A DNA stretch of 64,000 nucleotides from Streptomyces sp. ISL-36 (GCF_018614205.1 NZ_JAGGOS010000015.1:128558-192557); one strand, 5' to 3'. Shown: positions 11,719 to 20,315, counted from the stretch's first letter. Translations and numbers: made by a program. Notes: a model not told the origin generated them from the letters alone.

Positions 11719-12068
11719 CCCCCGACCAGGTGCGCGCGTTCTGTCTGGGCTTCAACGACGCGACGGAGGAGTTCCCGTTCGGACCGGAGGCCTCCGTCTT
11801 CAAGGTCGCGGGGAAGATGTTCGCCCTCTCGGCGCTGGACGCCGAGCCGCTGAGGATCAACCTCAAGTGCGAGCCCGAGGAGGCGGTACGGCTCCGCGAG
11901 GAGCACCCGGCCGTCGCCCCCGGCTACCACATGAACAAGCGCCACTGGAACACGGTGACGGTCGGCGGGCTCCCGGACCGGATGGTCCGGGAGCTCATCG
12001 AGGACTCCTACGACCTGGTCGTCGCCGGCCTCCCCAAGGCGGTACGGCTCCGCCTCGACCGCCCCTAG
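11715..12068 (+). CDS. MmcQ/YjbR-family protein
   Basis: A 117-residue small alpha/beta protein of the MmcQ/YjbR (CyaY-like fold) family. Typical features are the N-terminal DQVRAFCLGFNDATEEFPFG, the middle VFKVAGKMFAL, the INLKCEP strand and the PGYHMNKRHWNTV segment. Family members are often annotated as DNA-binding, but a biochemical function is not firmly established. It overlaps the CBS-protein stop by 4 bases (ATGA) and is therefore co-translated. A 47-bp tandem repeat begins on the base after its stop. Confidence 0.88.
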   Translation: MTPDQVRAFCLGFNDATEEFPFGPEASVFKVAGKMFALSALDAEPLRINLKCEPEEAVRLREEHPAVAPGYHMNKRHWNTVTVGGLPDRMVRELIEDSYDLVVAGLPKAVRLRLDRP

Positions 12069-12162
12069 GACGACCGGCACCGGCCATGACCGGCCCGGTC
12101 ACGACGGGCGCCCAGGACGACTGGCACCGGCGATGACCGGCCCGGTCACGACGGGCGCCTAG
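12069..12162. repeat. 47-bp tandem repeat, two copies
   Basis: Copies at 12069-12115 and 12116-12162 differ at only three positions visible by eye. Each holds the near-palindrome GACCGGCCCGGTC. Copy 1 begins right after the MmcQ stop and copy 2 contains the stop codon of the convergent MFS gene, so the duplication fills the whole space between two gene ends. Confidence 0.9.
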
Positions 12163-13544
12163 GCGCGCCTGCGCAGGCCGATCGCCAGGAGCAGGGCCGT
12201 GGCCAGCACGATCGCCGCGTCCACCGCCAGGACCGTGCGGACACCGCCGTACAGGTCCCCGCCCGTCGTCGCGAGGACGCCGAGCAGCGGGATGCCGACG
12301 GTGATACCGACCTGCTGGGTCGTCGTCACCAGGCCGGTGGCCAGCCCCTGCTCCTCGTCCGGGACACCGGAGGTGACGGTCACTCCGTACGAGATGATCG
12401 CGCCCAGGTGGCAGATGGACGCCAGGGAGACCGCGACCCCGGCGAGGACCGCGCCCGAGTGGGCGCCGATCCCGAGCAGCGCCGCCACGAACACCCCCTG
12501 CCCGGCGAGGGAGAGCACCAGGGTGCGGCGGGCGCCGATCCGGCCGATCACCTTCGGGGCGACGGATCCGGCGAAGACCGACACGACGCCCTGCACACCG
12601 AAGACCAGGCCGGTGGCGAAGGCCGACAGGCCCAGCGTCTGCTGGAGGTACAGGGTCAGCACGAAGATGACCGTCGACATCATCGAGAAGGTGACGAGTC
12701 CGCCCAGGTTGCCGAAGGCGATCGTCCGCCGCCGCAGCATCGGCAGCGACACCAACGGGGCCTCGTGCCGGGACTCCACGACCACGAAGGCGATCAGCAG
12801 CGCCACCCCGGCGACCAGGGTGACGAGCACGTCCGCGCCGCCGAAGCCGCGCTCGGCCGCCGTCGTGAGAGCGTAGATCAGGGCGAGCAGTCCGCCCGTG
12901 ACGGTCACCGCACCCGGCACGTCGAGGCGGGGCCGCTCGGGCGTACGGGACTCGGGCAGCAGGCCCGGCGCCAGCGGGATCACGACCAGGCTGAACAGTG
13001 AGAGCAGCCCCATCGTGGAGCGCCAGCCCAGCGTGTCGGTCATGACACCGCCGAGGACCATCCCGGTCGTGAACCCGAGCGAGAGCAGGGTGCCGGAGAT
13101 GCCGAGCGCCCGGTCGCGCTGCGGCCCCTCGGGGAAGGTGGTGGTCAGCAGGGACATCCCGGTCGGCACGATCGCCGCCGCGCCGACGCCCTGCAGGGCC
13201 CGCGCCGCGAGGAAGGACGCCGGGTCCCAGGCGAAGGTCGCGAGGACGGAGGCCGCGCCGAAGAGCGCGAGGCCGGCGAGGAAGAGCTTCTTGCGCCCGT
13301 ACAGGTCGCCCAGCCGGCCCGACAGCAGCAGGAAGCCGCCGGAGGGGAGGGCGAAGGCCGTGACCGCCCATTGCAGCCCGGACCGGCCGAGCCCGAGGTC
13401 CGCGCCGAGCACCGGCAGCGCCACGTTCAGGACGGAGAAGTCGAGCGCCACCATGAACTGGGCCGCGCACAGCACGAAGAGGATGAGACGGGAACGGGGG
13501 GTCAGGGACGGGGGAGCGGGGGTGGGAGTGGTCAGGGTTGCCAT
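12159..13544 (-). CDS. MFS transporter, DHA2/EmrB-like drug exporter
   Basis: A 461-residue major facilitator with about 14 predicted helices, the DHA2 layout. Conserved motifs are LDFSVLNVALPVLGADLG in helix 1 (antiporter motif), GRLGDLYGRKKLFLAG (motif A) and the LLSLGFTTGMVLGGVM region (motif C-like). Its ATG is preceded by GAGGG at good spacing; GTG codons 6 and 9 bases further upstream are possible. It is divergent from an XRE/MmyB-type regulator starting 90 bases away, which probably controls it. Exported compound unknown. Confidence 0.9.
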   Translation of the reverse strand: MATLTTPTPAPPSLTPRSRLILFVLCAAQFMVALDFSVLNVALPVLGADLGLGRSGLQWAVTAFALPSGGFLLLSGRLGDLYGRKKLFLAGLALFGAASVLATFAWDPASFLAARALQGVGAAAIVPTGMSLLTTTFPEGPQRDRALGISGTLLSLGFTTGMVLGGVMTDTLGWRSTMGLLSLFSLVVIPLAPGLLPESRTPERPRLDVPGAVTVTGGLLALIYALTTAAERGFGGADVLVTLVAGVALLIAFVVVESRHEAPLVSLPMLRRRTIAFGNLGGLVTFSMMSTVIFVLTLYLQQTLGLSAFATGLVFGVQGVVSVFAGSVAPKVIGRIGARRTLVLSLAGQGVFVAALLGIGAHSGAVLAGVAVSLASICHLGAIISYGVTVTSGVPDEEQGLATGLVTTTQQVGITVGIPLLGVLATTGGDLYGGVRTVLAVDAAIVLATALLLAIGLRRRA

Positions 13545-13634
13545 GGCCACCACCCTCGGTGCGGGGGAACAACCGTGGGGAGCGGGAACTTATCCTGTTG
13601 GTCGCACCACCAGGCATCCAGGGGGAGGAAGCAC
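13545..13634. promoter_or_regulatory. Divergent promoter region between MFS exporter and XRE/MmyB regulator
   Basis: This 90-bp gap must hold both promoters. It contains GGTGCG near 13559 and its complement CGCACC near 13603, and an AT-richer ACTTATCCTG that also appears, as TTTATCCTG, in the equivalent gap at 45468-45577. Position suggests an operator; no footprint can be claimed. Confidence 0.45.
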
Positions 13635-14522
13635 GTGGCCGCCGCGGTCGAGAGCGTCGAGGGCAAGGCACACCGACTGGCCGAGCTGCGCCAGTTCCTG
13701 ATGAGCCGTCGGGCCAGGGTCAGCCCGTCCGAGGCGGGGCTCCCGGACGGCGGCGCCCGCCGCAGGACCCCCGGCCTGCGCCGCGAGGAGGTCGCCGTCC
13801 TCGCGGGTGTGGGCGTGTCCTGGTACCAATGGCTGGAGCAGGGCCGTGACATCACCGTCTCCCCCCAGGTCCTCGACTCGGTCGCCCGGGTACTGCGGCT
13901 CAGCCCGGCCGAGCGGCGCCATCTGTACGTCCTGGCCGCGCTCAACCCGCCCGCGCCGGAAGTCGATCCGGCGGCGCGGGACATGTGCGCGGGGCTGCGG
14001 CGGCTGATCGAGGCGTGGATGCCGTTCCCGGCGCACATCATGGACGCCTACTGGAACACGATCATGTACAACGACGCCGCGTCGATCGTCCTGGGGATGC
14101 GGCCCGAGATCTCCCAGAACTGCCTCGTCTCGTTCTTCACCGACCCCCTCTACCGCTCCCGGGCGGACGACTGGGAGGAACTCGCGCCGCAGGTCGTCGC
14201 GCAGTTCCGGGCCGCGTGTTCGGACCGCCCGGAGGACGAGGGCTTCCGCGCGGTGGTGGCGGAGGTGAAGGAGGCGAGCCGGGAGTTCGCCGAGCTGTGG
14301 GAGCGGCGGGACGTCATGCCGGGCGGCCAGATCCGCAAGGAGCTGGAGCACCCCGTGGTCGGCACGCTCGCCCTCGAATCGACCCAACTGCGGGTGCCGG
14401 CCCGGCCCGACCTCGCGATCGTGCTGCACACCCCGTTGCCGGCGGCGGACACGGCGGCGAAGCTGGAATGGCTGGTCTCCCCCGAGGGCCGCCGGGGAGC
14501 GATGTTCCCGCTGGCCGGCTGA
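13635..14522 (+). CDS. XRE-family regulator with MmyB-like ligand-binding domain
   Basis: A 295-residue regulator. An N-terminal helix-turn-helix (about residues 15-85; RRTPGLRREEVAVLAGVGVSWYQWLEQG) is followed by a PAS-like MmyB domain (about 110-280). GGAGGAA lies 7 bases before the GTG start. MmyB-type regulators sense small hydrophobic ligands and in streptomycetes often stand divergent to an exporter or oxidoreductase. The divergent DHA2 exporter is therefore the likely target. A second gene of the same type and with the same arrangement is at 45578. Confidence 0.9.
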   Translation: MAAAVESVEGKAHRLAELRQFLMSRRARVSPSEAGLPDGGARRRTPGLRREEVAVLAGVGVSWYQWLEQGRDITVSPQVLDSVARVLRLSPAERRHLYVLAALNPPAPEVDPAARDMCAGLRRLIEAWMPFPAHIMDAYWNTIMYNDAASIVLGMRPEISQNCLVSFFTDPLYRSRADDWEELAPQVVAQFRAACSDRPEDEGFRAVVAEVKEASREFAELWERRDVMPGGQIRKELEHPVVGTLALESTQLRVPARPDLAIVLHTPLPAADTAAKLEWLVSPEGRRGAMFPLAG

Positions 14523-14642
14523 GCAAGGTCGTTCCCGCGCACAGGAATGTCACAGGCGCCGTATATTCTCCACGCCGTCCGGACGCCGTGAAGGCGTACG
14601 GCACGTTCCGCTCACCCTCGCACGCCCAAGGGGCACTTCACC

Positions 14643-15368
14643 ATGCGCACTCGCATTCGCCACGGCCTGGCCGCGGCCCTCGCCGTCTCCGCTCTCTCCC
14701 TGACCGCCGCCTGCGGTGGCGGCGATGCCAAGGACGACACGAAGAAGGGCGCCGACAAGCCGGCCGCCGGGCAGACCACGTCCGCCGCCCCGGCTGCCGC
14801 CACGCCCCTGACGGCCGCCCAGATGCAGGCCGCGACGCTGACTCTCAAGGACCTGCCCGCCGGCTGGAAGAACGGCTCGGCCGACCCCGACCAGATCCAG
14901 CCGAAGGCGGACAAGGCGGAGTGCCAGCCGCTCGCCGGTTTCATGGCCGACACGATCGCCGGGGCGACGATGGGCCCGTCCGGCAGCTTCGAGCGCGTCA
15001 GCGACACGACCGGGATCGACAGCCAGGTCTTCACCTTCCCGGCCGCCGGTGCCACGGACTTCGTCAAGGCGCTCGGCACCTCGCTGGACACTTGCAAGGG
15101 GTTCGCCGCCGATCTCCAGGGCATGAAGATGACCGTCACGGCCGAGAAGATCACCGGCCCGAAGGCCGGCGAGGAGTCGCACGCCTTCCGGCTGAAGATG
15201 AAGCTGGCGGACGTCGCCATGACCGTCGAGTCGAACATGCTCGTCGTGCGGCAGGGCACCGGCGTGGCCCGCATCTCCCACGTGCCGCCGAACGCGTCCG
15301 GTCACAAGGACTTCGACACCCTCGCCAAGCTCGCCGCCGACAAGTTCGTCAAGGGCGCGCAGAGCTGA
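14643..15368 (+). CDS. Secreted lipoprotein of unknown function
   Basis: A 241-residue lipoprotein. The N-terminus MRTRIRHGLAAALAVSALSL leads into a lipobox LTAAC, so Cys24 would be lipidated and the protein anchored outside the membrane. A low-complexity Lys/Ala/Thr-rich linker (about 28-58) precedes a compact alpha/beta domain with two cysteines (ECQPL and DTCKGF), which resembles the sensor-like extracellular domains of actinobacterial lipoproteins such as the PknH C-terminal domain. That resemblance is by eye only. It is a stand-alone gene preceding the deaminase-like gene by 27 bases. Confidence 0.8.
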   Translation: MRTRIRHGLAAALAVSALSLTAACGGGDAKDDTKKGADKPAAGQTTSAAPAAATPLTAAQMQAATLTLKDLPAGWKNGSADPDQIQPKADKAECQPLAGFMADTIAGATMGPSGSFERVSDTTGIDSQVFTFPAAGATDFVKALGTSLDTCKGFAADLQGMKMTVTAEKITGPKAGEESHAFRLKMKLADVAMTVESNMLVVRQGTGVARISHVPPNASGHKDFDTLAKLAADKFVKGAQS

Positions 15369-15395
15369 CCCCCCGCCCCGACCTATGCTCGGGGC

Positions 15396-15758
15396 ATGAC
15401 ACTCAAGCCCGACCACGGCGACCTCGGCGCCGAGGACCTCAAGATCATCACGCTGGCGCGCAGCGCCCGCGCCCGCAACGGTGTGCCCGAGGGCGCGGCG
15501 GTGCGTGACGAGACCGGCCGGACCTATGTGGCCGGGACCGTGGACCTGGAGTCGCTCAAGCTGAGCGCGCTCCAGACCGCAGTCGCGATGGCCGTGGCCA
15601 GCGGCGCCCAGTCGCTGGAGGCCGCGGCCGTCGTCTCGACCGCCGACGTCGCCTCGGAGGCGGACCGCGCGGCGGTACGGGATCTCGGCGGCCCCGAGAC
15701 CCCGGTGCTGCTCGCCGGGCCCGACGGACAGCTGCGTGCGGCGGTCACCGCGGGCTGA
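15396..15758 (+). CDS. Cytidine-deaminase-like protein lacking the zinc site
   Basis: A 120-residue protein whose pattern RSARARNGVPEGAAVRDETGRTYVAGTVDLESLKLSALQTAV (broken here: RNGVPEGAAVRDETGRTY then SLKLSALQTAVAMAVASG) follows the cytidine deaminase fold. The catalytic C-A-E of the first motif is replaced by LSA and there is no PCxxC zinc motif. It cannot be a zinc-dependent deaminase by known chemistry. In streptomycetes a gene of this type sits between the CBS protein and era and is often labelled cytidine deaminase. A non-catalytic binding role is inferred. A strong terminator follows. Confidence 0.8.
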   Translation: MTLKPDHGDLGAEDLKIITLARSARARNGVPEGAAVRDETGRTYVAGTVDLESLKLSALQTAVAMAVASGAQSLEAAAVVSTADVASEADRAAVRDLGGPETPVLLAGPDGQLRAAVTAG

Positions 15759-15777
15759 GGTCCACCGAAGAACCCGA

Positions 15778-15807
15778 AGAGGGCCCGGCACTCCCGCCGG
15801 GCCCTCT
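15778..15807 (+). terminator. Intrinsic-type terminator after the deaminase-like gene
   Basis: A perfect 12-bp stem (AGAGGGCCCGGC with its complement) and a 6-base loop, followed by TTTG. It lies 20 bases after the stop at 15758. Confidence 0.9.
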
Positions 15808-15883
15808 TTGCGCGCTTGTGAAGGATCAACGGACCTTCTCTTGTCTTCCCCGGCCCGTTGCGCGTCAATGAACAGCGGCCCGT

Positions 15884-15898
15884 CCGACGGGCCGTCAG
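15884..15898. promoter_or_regulatory. 6-3-6 palindrome upstream of a secreted-protein gene
   Basis: CCGACG-GGC-CGTCAG ends 67 bases before the start at 15966. The same architecture, CTGATG-GGT-CATCAG, occurs upstream of the next secreted-protein gene. Shared spacing and sequence suggest one regulator for both. Confidence 0.5.
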
Positions 15899-15965
15899 AT
15901 TCACGATTCACGCCTTCACGCAGCGTCCGCACCCCTGCGTGCCTCATCGGAAGGGGTACGACCTC

Positions 15966-16439
15966 ATGAGAGGCAGCTACTTAGGAATCGGTGCGGTTCT
16001 CGCGGGAGCTCTCGCGGTGACCGGACTCGCCTTCGCCCCGGCGGCCGGCGCCGTGACGCCGGGCACCGCCACGGCCACGTACGACTGCGGGATGTGGGGT
16101 GGCGGGCTCGCCACGCTCAAGGCCACGCAGAGCGGCACGGCCGCGACGATCACGCTCACCTCCGCCGTCAAGACGCCGATCGCGGTCGGTGCCGACCAGA
16201 TCAACGCCAAGCTGACGATGGCCAGGGCCGGCGGTGGCACCCGCGTGTTCAGCGGCAAGAAGAACCCCGCCCTGGCGGCCAACCAGGCCGTCACCATCGG
16301 CCCGCTCAGCGGCACCGTGGCCGTCGGCGACAGTCTCAACTCGTACTTCGCCGGCACCGCGCTCACCATGACGATCTTCGGGACGACCGTGAACTGCGAC
16401 GCGCTCACCTCGCAGTCCCCCGGCCCGTTCGTCTTCTAG
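15966..16439 (+). CDS. Small secreted protein, beta-rich, unknown function
   Basis: A 157-residue exported protein. The signal peptide runs to about residue 28 (LAGALAVTGLAFAPAAGA). The mature part has two cysteines, in ATYDCGMWG near its start and TVNCDAL near its end, so one disulfide closing a beta-sandwich domain is likely. It resembles in layout the N-terminal part of the 444-residue protein encoded next, which also begins and ends with single cysteines; this is inference. GGAAGGGG precedes the ATG by about 9 bases. Confidence 0.75.
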   Translation: MRGSYLGIGAVLAGALAVTGLAFAPAAGAVTPGTATATYDCGMWGGGLATLKATQSGTAATITLTSAVKTPIAVGADQINAKLTMARAGGGTRVFSGKKNPALAANQAVTIGPLSGTVAVGDSLNSYFAGTALTMTIFGTTVNCDALTSQSPGPFVF

Positions 16440-16583
16440 CGGGACCCGCACCCCTCACCGGCGTCGCCGCGGGCGGCGCCGGTACCTGTGCTGGCCGGGC
16501 AGCCGACCGGGCAGCCGACCGCGCAGTCGCCGCGCTGCCGTCCACGCCGCTGACCAGGTAAAACTACGAGCGGACCGCCGATC

Positions 16584-16608
16584 TTGACAGTATCTGATGG
16601 GTCATCAG
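16584..16608 (+). promoter_or_regulatory. Promoter element TTGACA with 6-3-6 palindrome, upstream of WxL-like gene
   Basis: TTGACA at 16584-16589 is followed four bases later by the perfect palindrome CTGATG-GGT-CATCAG at 16594-16608, 80 bases before the start at 16689. If TTGACA is a -35 hexamer the palindrome would lie in the spacer, a typical place for a repressor. Confidence 0.5.
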
Positions 16609-16688
16609 TCGGTGCATTTCGATTCCATTGACTTCTCCTCGCGGGCGGCCGTCAATGGCGCCCTCTCATCCCTCAGGAGGGGGCACAC

Positions 16689-18023
16689 ATGGCACTGAGA
16701 ACCCCGGCGCGGAGACGGCGCTGGACCGCCGCCCTCGGCGCCACCGCTCTCGCGGTCGCCGCAGGCGGCGCGCTGGCCGTCCCGGCCGGCGCCCTGGCGA
16801 CCACGTCCCAGGCGGTGGACTTCCCCACCCACTGCGTCCCGCCGCCCATCGCCGGCATCCCGCCCATCGATGGCACCACGACCGCCGAGATCACCGTGGA
16901 CAAGCCCACGCCCAAGGTCGGCGACACCGTCACCGTCACCTACAAGGTCACCAAGCCCGCCGCGTCCAACCCGGTCGACCTCGCCCTCCCGGCCGACATC
17001 ATGACCCCGAGCGGAAAGGTCGTCCTCGGCGGCGCCCAGACCGGCGCGGTCACCGTCACCGGGCCCAAGAAGAACGACCCCGTCCCCGGCAAGGGCGCCT
17101 TCCCGCCGTTCTCGATGACCGGCACGTTCACGGTCACCGCGCCCGGCTCGATCACGCTCTCGCCCGGCGACTACAACATCCACACCAGCTACCTGATGGA
17201 GCTGGACACCCCCTGCACGGTCACCGACCCGCCCGCCCCCGTCTCCGAGACGATCACGGCGAGCACCCGGCCGGGCGCCAACGAACGGAACATCCAGCTC
17301 GGCGCGGCCTCCGGCGCACCGGGCGTCCGCACCACCGTGACCGGCGCGAAGTTCACCCCGCTCATTGAGGTCACCGTCGTCGGACGCGCCGGAGCCGCGG
17401 AGACCGCCGACCGGATGACCGTCACCACCGACAGCGAGGGCGGGTTCGCCGCACGCCTGAGGGTCGACGACCGGGCGACCACCGGGATCGTCGCGTACGA
17501 GGGAGCGGCCTGGGACCCGGAGAAGGGTGCCGGACCGGCCGCGTACACCGTCGTCGACGACACCCCGCAGCCGCCGGACAGCCAGAAGCTCCACACGGCC
17601 GTCACGGCGGGCGAACTGTCCATGACCCAGGCCGGTGACTCGGTCCAGCTCTCGTCCGTCGACTTCGGTCAGGGCGGCGCGGCGACCGGCGATCTGCGGA
17701 CGGTGACGGTCAAGGACTTCCGCGGCGGGCCCGCGGGCTGGTCGCTGACCGGCAAGGTCACCGACTTCACCGGCCCCGGCGGCGCCATCGGAGCCGGACA
17801 GCTCAGCTGGACCCCTGCCTGCACCACCAAGGCCGGCAGCCCCAGCACCTGTGTCCCCGGCTCGGCAGGAACGGTCGGCGGCGACGGGGCGACCCTCGCC
17901 TCGGCACCGAACGGCACGCTCACGGGCGGCGAGTTCACGGTCGACGCCAAGGTTTCCCTGAACGTCCCGGCGTTCACCGCGCCCGGCGCCTACGCGGGAG
18001 TCCTCACGCTCACGCTCAGCTGA
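16689..18023 (+). CDS. Secreted WxL-domain-like surface protein
   Basis: A 444-residue exported protein with a signal peptide (basic start RRRRWTAALGATALAVA, cleavage after about residue 38). Residues about 45-180 form a cysteine-bounded beta domain, about 180-290 an Ig-like segment, and the last 140 residues resemble the WxL cell-wall-binding domain: a W-S-L motif at 351-353 and the terminal YAGVLTLTLS, where the second canonical Trp is replaced. In Firmicutes WxL proteins bind peptidoglycan non-covalently and are encoded with DUF916 partners, as here. An AGGAGG ribosome site is present. Confidence 0.75.
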   Translation: MALRTPARRRRWTAALGATALAVAAGGALAVPAGALATTSQAVDFPTHCVPPPIAGIPPIDGTTTAEITVDKPTPKVGDTVTVTYKVTKPAASNPVDLALPADIMTPSGKVVLGGAQTGAVTVTGPKKNDPVPGKGAFPPFSMTGTFTVTAPGSITLSPGDYNIHTSYLMELDTPCTVTDPPAPVSETITASTRPGANERNIQLGAASGAPGVRTTVTGAKFTPLIEVTVVGRAGAAETADRMTVTTDSEGGFAARLRVDDRATTGIVAYEGAAWDPEKGAGPAAYTVVDDTPQPPDSQKLHTAVTAGELSMTQAGDSVQLSSVDFGQGGAATGDLRTVTVKDFRGGPAGWSLTGKVTDFTGPGGAIGAGQLSWTPACTTKAGSPSTCVPGSAGTVGGDGATLASAPNGTLTGGEFTVDAKVSLNVPAFTAPGAYAGVLTLTLS

Positions 18024-18093
18024 CGGAAGACAGCCCCCAGCGGGCCGGGCGCGCACCCGGTCGGCCCGCCTGCGACCCCGGGAGTTCCGCACC

Positions 18094-19038
18094 GTGCGCA
18101 AGCTGTACGTACTCCTCCTCGCCGCGGCCCTGCTCCTCCTCGGCGCCCCCGCCCCCGCCCACGCCGCCGACAACGGCGAGTGGGCCGTCCACCCGGCCGC
18201 CTCTCGGCTCGGCAGCCGGCCCTACTTCTACCTCTCCGCCGATCCCGGCACGACGCTGACCGACCGGGTCACCGTGACCAACAGGACCGGCTCCCCGCTC
18301 ACCTTCCGCCTCTACGGCGCCGACGCCTACAACACCGAGCGGGACGGCGGCTTCGCCGTCCGCACCCAGCAGGAGAAGCAGACCGGCGCCGGCGCCTGGA
18401 TCACCCCCGAACGCACCCGTGTCACCGTCCCCGCCCGCTCCTCCGTCACCGTCCCGTGGACGCTCACCGTGCCCGCCGACGCCGAGCCCGGCGACCATCC
18501 CGGCGCCGTCGTCGCCCTCGACGAGCGCGTTCAGGCCGGAGGCGAGGGCCCCGTCGCGGTGGGCGTACGGCGCGCCGTCGCGGCCAGGGTCTACCTCCGG
18601 GTGAACGGCCCGACGGTGCCCGCCCTCGCCGTCGAGGACATCACCCTCCACCAGGACCGACCGCTCGTCCCCGGCGCCGGCACGAGCACCGCCCTCATCT
18701 CGTACACCCTGCACAACCGCGGCAACGTCACCCTCGATCCGAAGGTCGCCCTCCGCGCCGAGGGCCTCTTCGGCCGCACCCTCCTCGCCCGCGATCTGGC
18801 GAGGGTCCCCGCCGAGCTGCTGCCCCGCCAGAAGATCCGGCTCACCGAGCGGTGGACGGGATCGCCGCAGTTCGACTGGGGTGACGTGACCCTCACGGCG
18901 ACGGCGAGGGACGTACGGGAGTCGGCGCGGGTGTCCTTCGTCGCACTGCCCTGGCCCGCCGCCGCGGCGGTGCTCGCGGGGGCGGCGGTGGCGCTCGTCG
19001 GGCTCCGGGTGAGGCGCCGTCGGGACTTGAGTACGTGA
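18094..19038 (+). CDS. DUF916-like (WxL partner) membrane-anchored surface protein
   Basis: A 314-residue exported protein: signal peptide (1-25, VLLLAAALLLLGAPAPAHA), two Ig-like domains (about 30-130 with DRVTVTNRTGSPLTFRLYG, and about 150-270), a C-terminal transmembrane helix (about 285-303) and a basic cytoplasmic tail VRRRRDLST. The first domain with its asparagine-rich turn and the phrase PGDHPGAVVA resemble the DUF916 peptidoglycan-binding domain that accompanies WxL proteins. It follows the WxL-like gene by 70 bases. The pair probably forms one cell-surface complex. Confidence 0.78.
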   Translation: MRKLYVLLLAAALLLLGAPAPAHAADNGEWAVHPAASRLGSRPYFYLSADPGTTLTDRVTVTNRTGSPLTFRLYGADAYNTERDGGFAVRTQQEKQTGAGAWITPERTRVTVPARSSVTVPWTLTVPADAEPGDHPGAVVALDERVQAGGEGPVAVGVRRAVAARVYLRVNGPTVPALAVEDITLHQDRPLVPGAGTSTALISYTLHNRGNVTLDPKVALRAEGLFGRTLLARDLARVPAELLPRQKIRLTERWTGSPQFDWGDVTLTATARDVRESARVSFVALPWPAAAAVLAGAAVALVGLRVRRRRDLST

Positions 19039-19068
19039 GGCGGCCCGGCATCGGGGACAATGGCCCCC

Positions 19069-20010
19069 ATGAGCGCTCGTAACCAAGATTCCGAAGCCGT
19101 CCACCGGGCCGGCTTCGCCTGCTTCGTCGGCCGCCCCAACGCGGGCAAGTCCACCCTCACGAACGCTCTGGTCGGCCAGAAGGTGGCGATCACCTCCAAC
19201 CGGCCCCAGACCACCCGGCACACCGTCCGCGGCATCGTGCACCGCCCGGACGCCCAGCTGATCCTGGTCGACACGCCGGGCCTCCACAAGCCGCGCACGC
19301 TCCTCGGCGAGCGCCTCAACGACGTCGTGCGGACGACGTGGGCCGAGGTCGACGTGATCGGCTTCTGCCTGCCCGCCGACCAGAAGCTCGGCCCCGGCGA
19401 CCGCTTCATCGCCAAGGAGCTCGCCGGGATCAAGAAGACCCCGAAGGTCGCGATCGTCACCAAGACCGACCTGGTCGACTCCAAGACCCTCGCCGAGCAG
19501 CTCATCGCCATCGACCAGCTCGGCAAGGAGCTCGGCTTCGAGTGGCAGGAGATCGTCCCGGTCTCCGCCGTCGGCGACAAGCAGGTGCAGCTCGTCGCGG
19601 ACCTGCTGATCCCGCTCCTGCCGGAGTCCCCGCCGCTCTACCCGGAGGGCGACCTCACCGACGAGCCGGAGCAGGTGATGGTCGCGGAGCTGATCCGCGA
19701 GGCCGCACTGGAGGGCGTACGGGACGAGCTGCCGCACTCGATCGCGGTGGTGGTCGAGGAGATGATCCCGCGCGAGAACCGCCCGGCGGACAAGCCGCTG
19801 CTCGACATCCACGCGAACGTCTACATCGAGCGCCCCAGCCAGAAGGGGATCATCATCGGCCCGAAGGGCAGCCGCCTGAAGGAGGTCGGGATGAAGTCCC
19901 GCAAGCACATCGAGGCGCTGCTCGGGACCCCGGTCTTCCTCGACCTGCACGTGAAGGTCGCGAAGGACTGGCAGCGGGACCCCAAGCAGCTGCGGAAGCT
20001 CGGCTTCTAG
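19069..20010 (+). CDS. era: GTPase Era
   Basis: A 313-residue GTPase that binds the 3-prime end of 16S rRNA and promotes 30S assembly. GTP-binding motifs are present: GRPNAGKST (G1), DTPGL (G3), TKTD (G4). The C-terminal KH domain is shown by ERPSQKGIIIGPKGSRLKEV. The start at 19069 gives the usual streptomycete N-terminus; an in-frame ATG 9 bases earlier is the alternative. It stands downstream of the secreted-protein genes but is functionally linked to the upstream phoH-ybeY group. Confidence 0.96.
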   Translation: MSARNQDSEAVHRAGFACFVGRPNAGKSTLTNALVGQKVAITSNRPQTTRHTVRGIVHRPDAQLILVDTPGLHKPRTLLGERLNDVVRTTWAEVDVIGFCLPADQKLGPGDRFIAKELAGIKKTPKVAIVTKTDLVDSKTLAEQLIAIDQLGKELGFEWQEIVPVSAVGDKQVQLVADLLIPLLPESPPLYPEGDLTDEPEQVMVAELIREAALEGVRDELPHSIAVVVEEMIPRENRPADKPLLDIHANVYIERPSQKGIIIGPKGSRLKEVGMKSRKHIEALLGTPVFLDLHVKVAKDWQRDPKQLRKLGF

Positions 20011-20039
20011 CCCCCCGGCAGGGCGCCCGGGGTGGTCCC

Positions 20040-20303
20040 CTAGGCGCCCTCCTTCAGGACCTTCCTGATCAGGGCCCGCTGCACCCGCGTCAGCCGGGGG
20101 TCCGCGCAGCGGACCGTCTCGCCGTCGATCGTGATCTCGTACGAGAAGCCGTCCGGCACCCCCGGGCCGTCGTCCTCGCCGTCTCTGAGGACCGCGACGG
20201 CCAGGGTGTGCCATTCCACCGCGTCCGCCTGGTCCGAGGTGTCCACCTCGGCCGACCGTTCGATGCCCGCGAAGCCGCCGGTGCGCCGCACTCGAATACG
20301 CAT
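20040..20303 (-). CDS. Emfourin-like protealysin inhibitor
   Basis: An 87-residue protein beginning MRIRVRRTGGFAGIERSAEV, with FSYEITIDGETVRCADPRL in the middle and a C-terminal helix. This pattern matches the emfourin family of slow-binding inhibitors of protealysin-like M4 metalloproteases. Its gene lies 12 bases downstream of such a protease gene on the same strand, the standard operon pairing. It has no signal peptide, matching the cytoplasmic, signal-less protease. It would hold the protease inactive in the cell. Confidence 0.85.
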   Translation of the reverse strand: MRIRVRRTGGFAGIERSAEVDTSDQADAVEWHTLAVAVLRDGEDDGPGVPDGFSYEITIDGETVRCADPRLTRVQRALIRKVLKEGA

Positions 20304-20315
20304 GAGTTCTGTCTA

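Noticed and set aside
14643..15368. Zinc or siderophore-binding lipoprotein
   Set aside because: No His-rich loop and no periplasmic-binding-protein fold pattern; only a lipobox and a small domain are visible.
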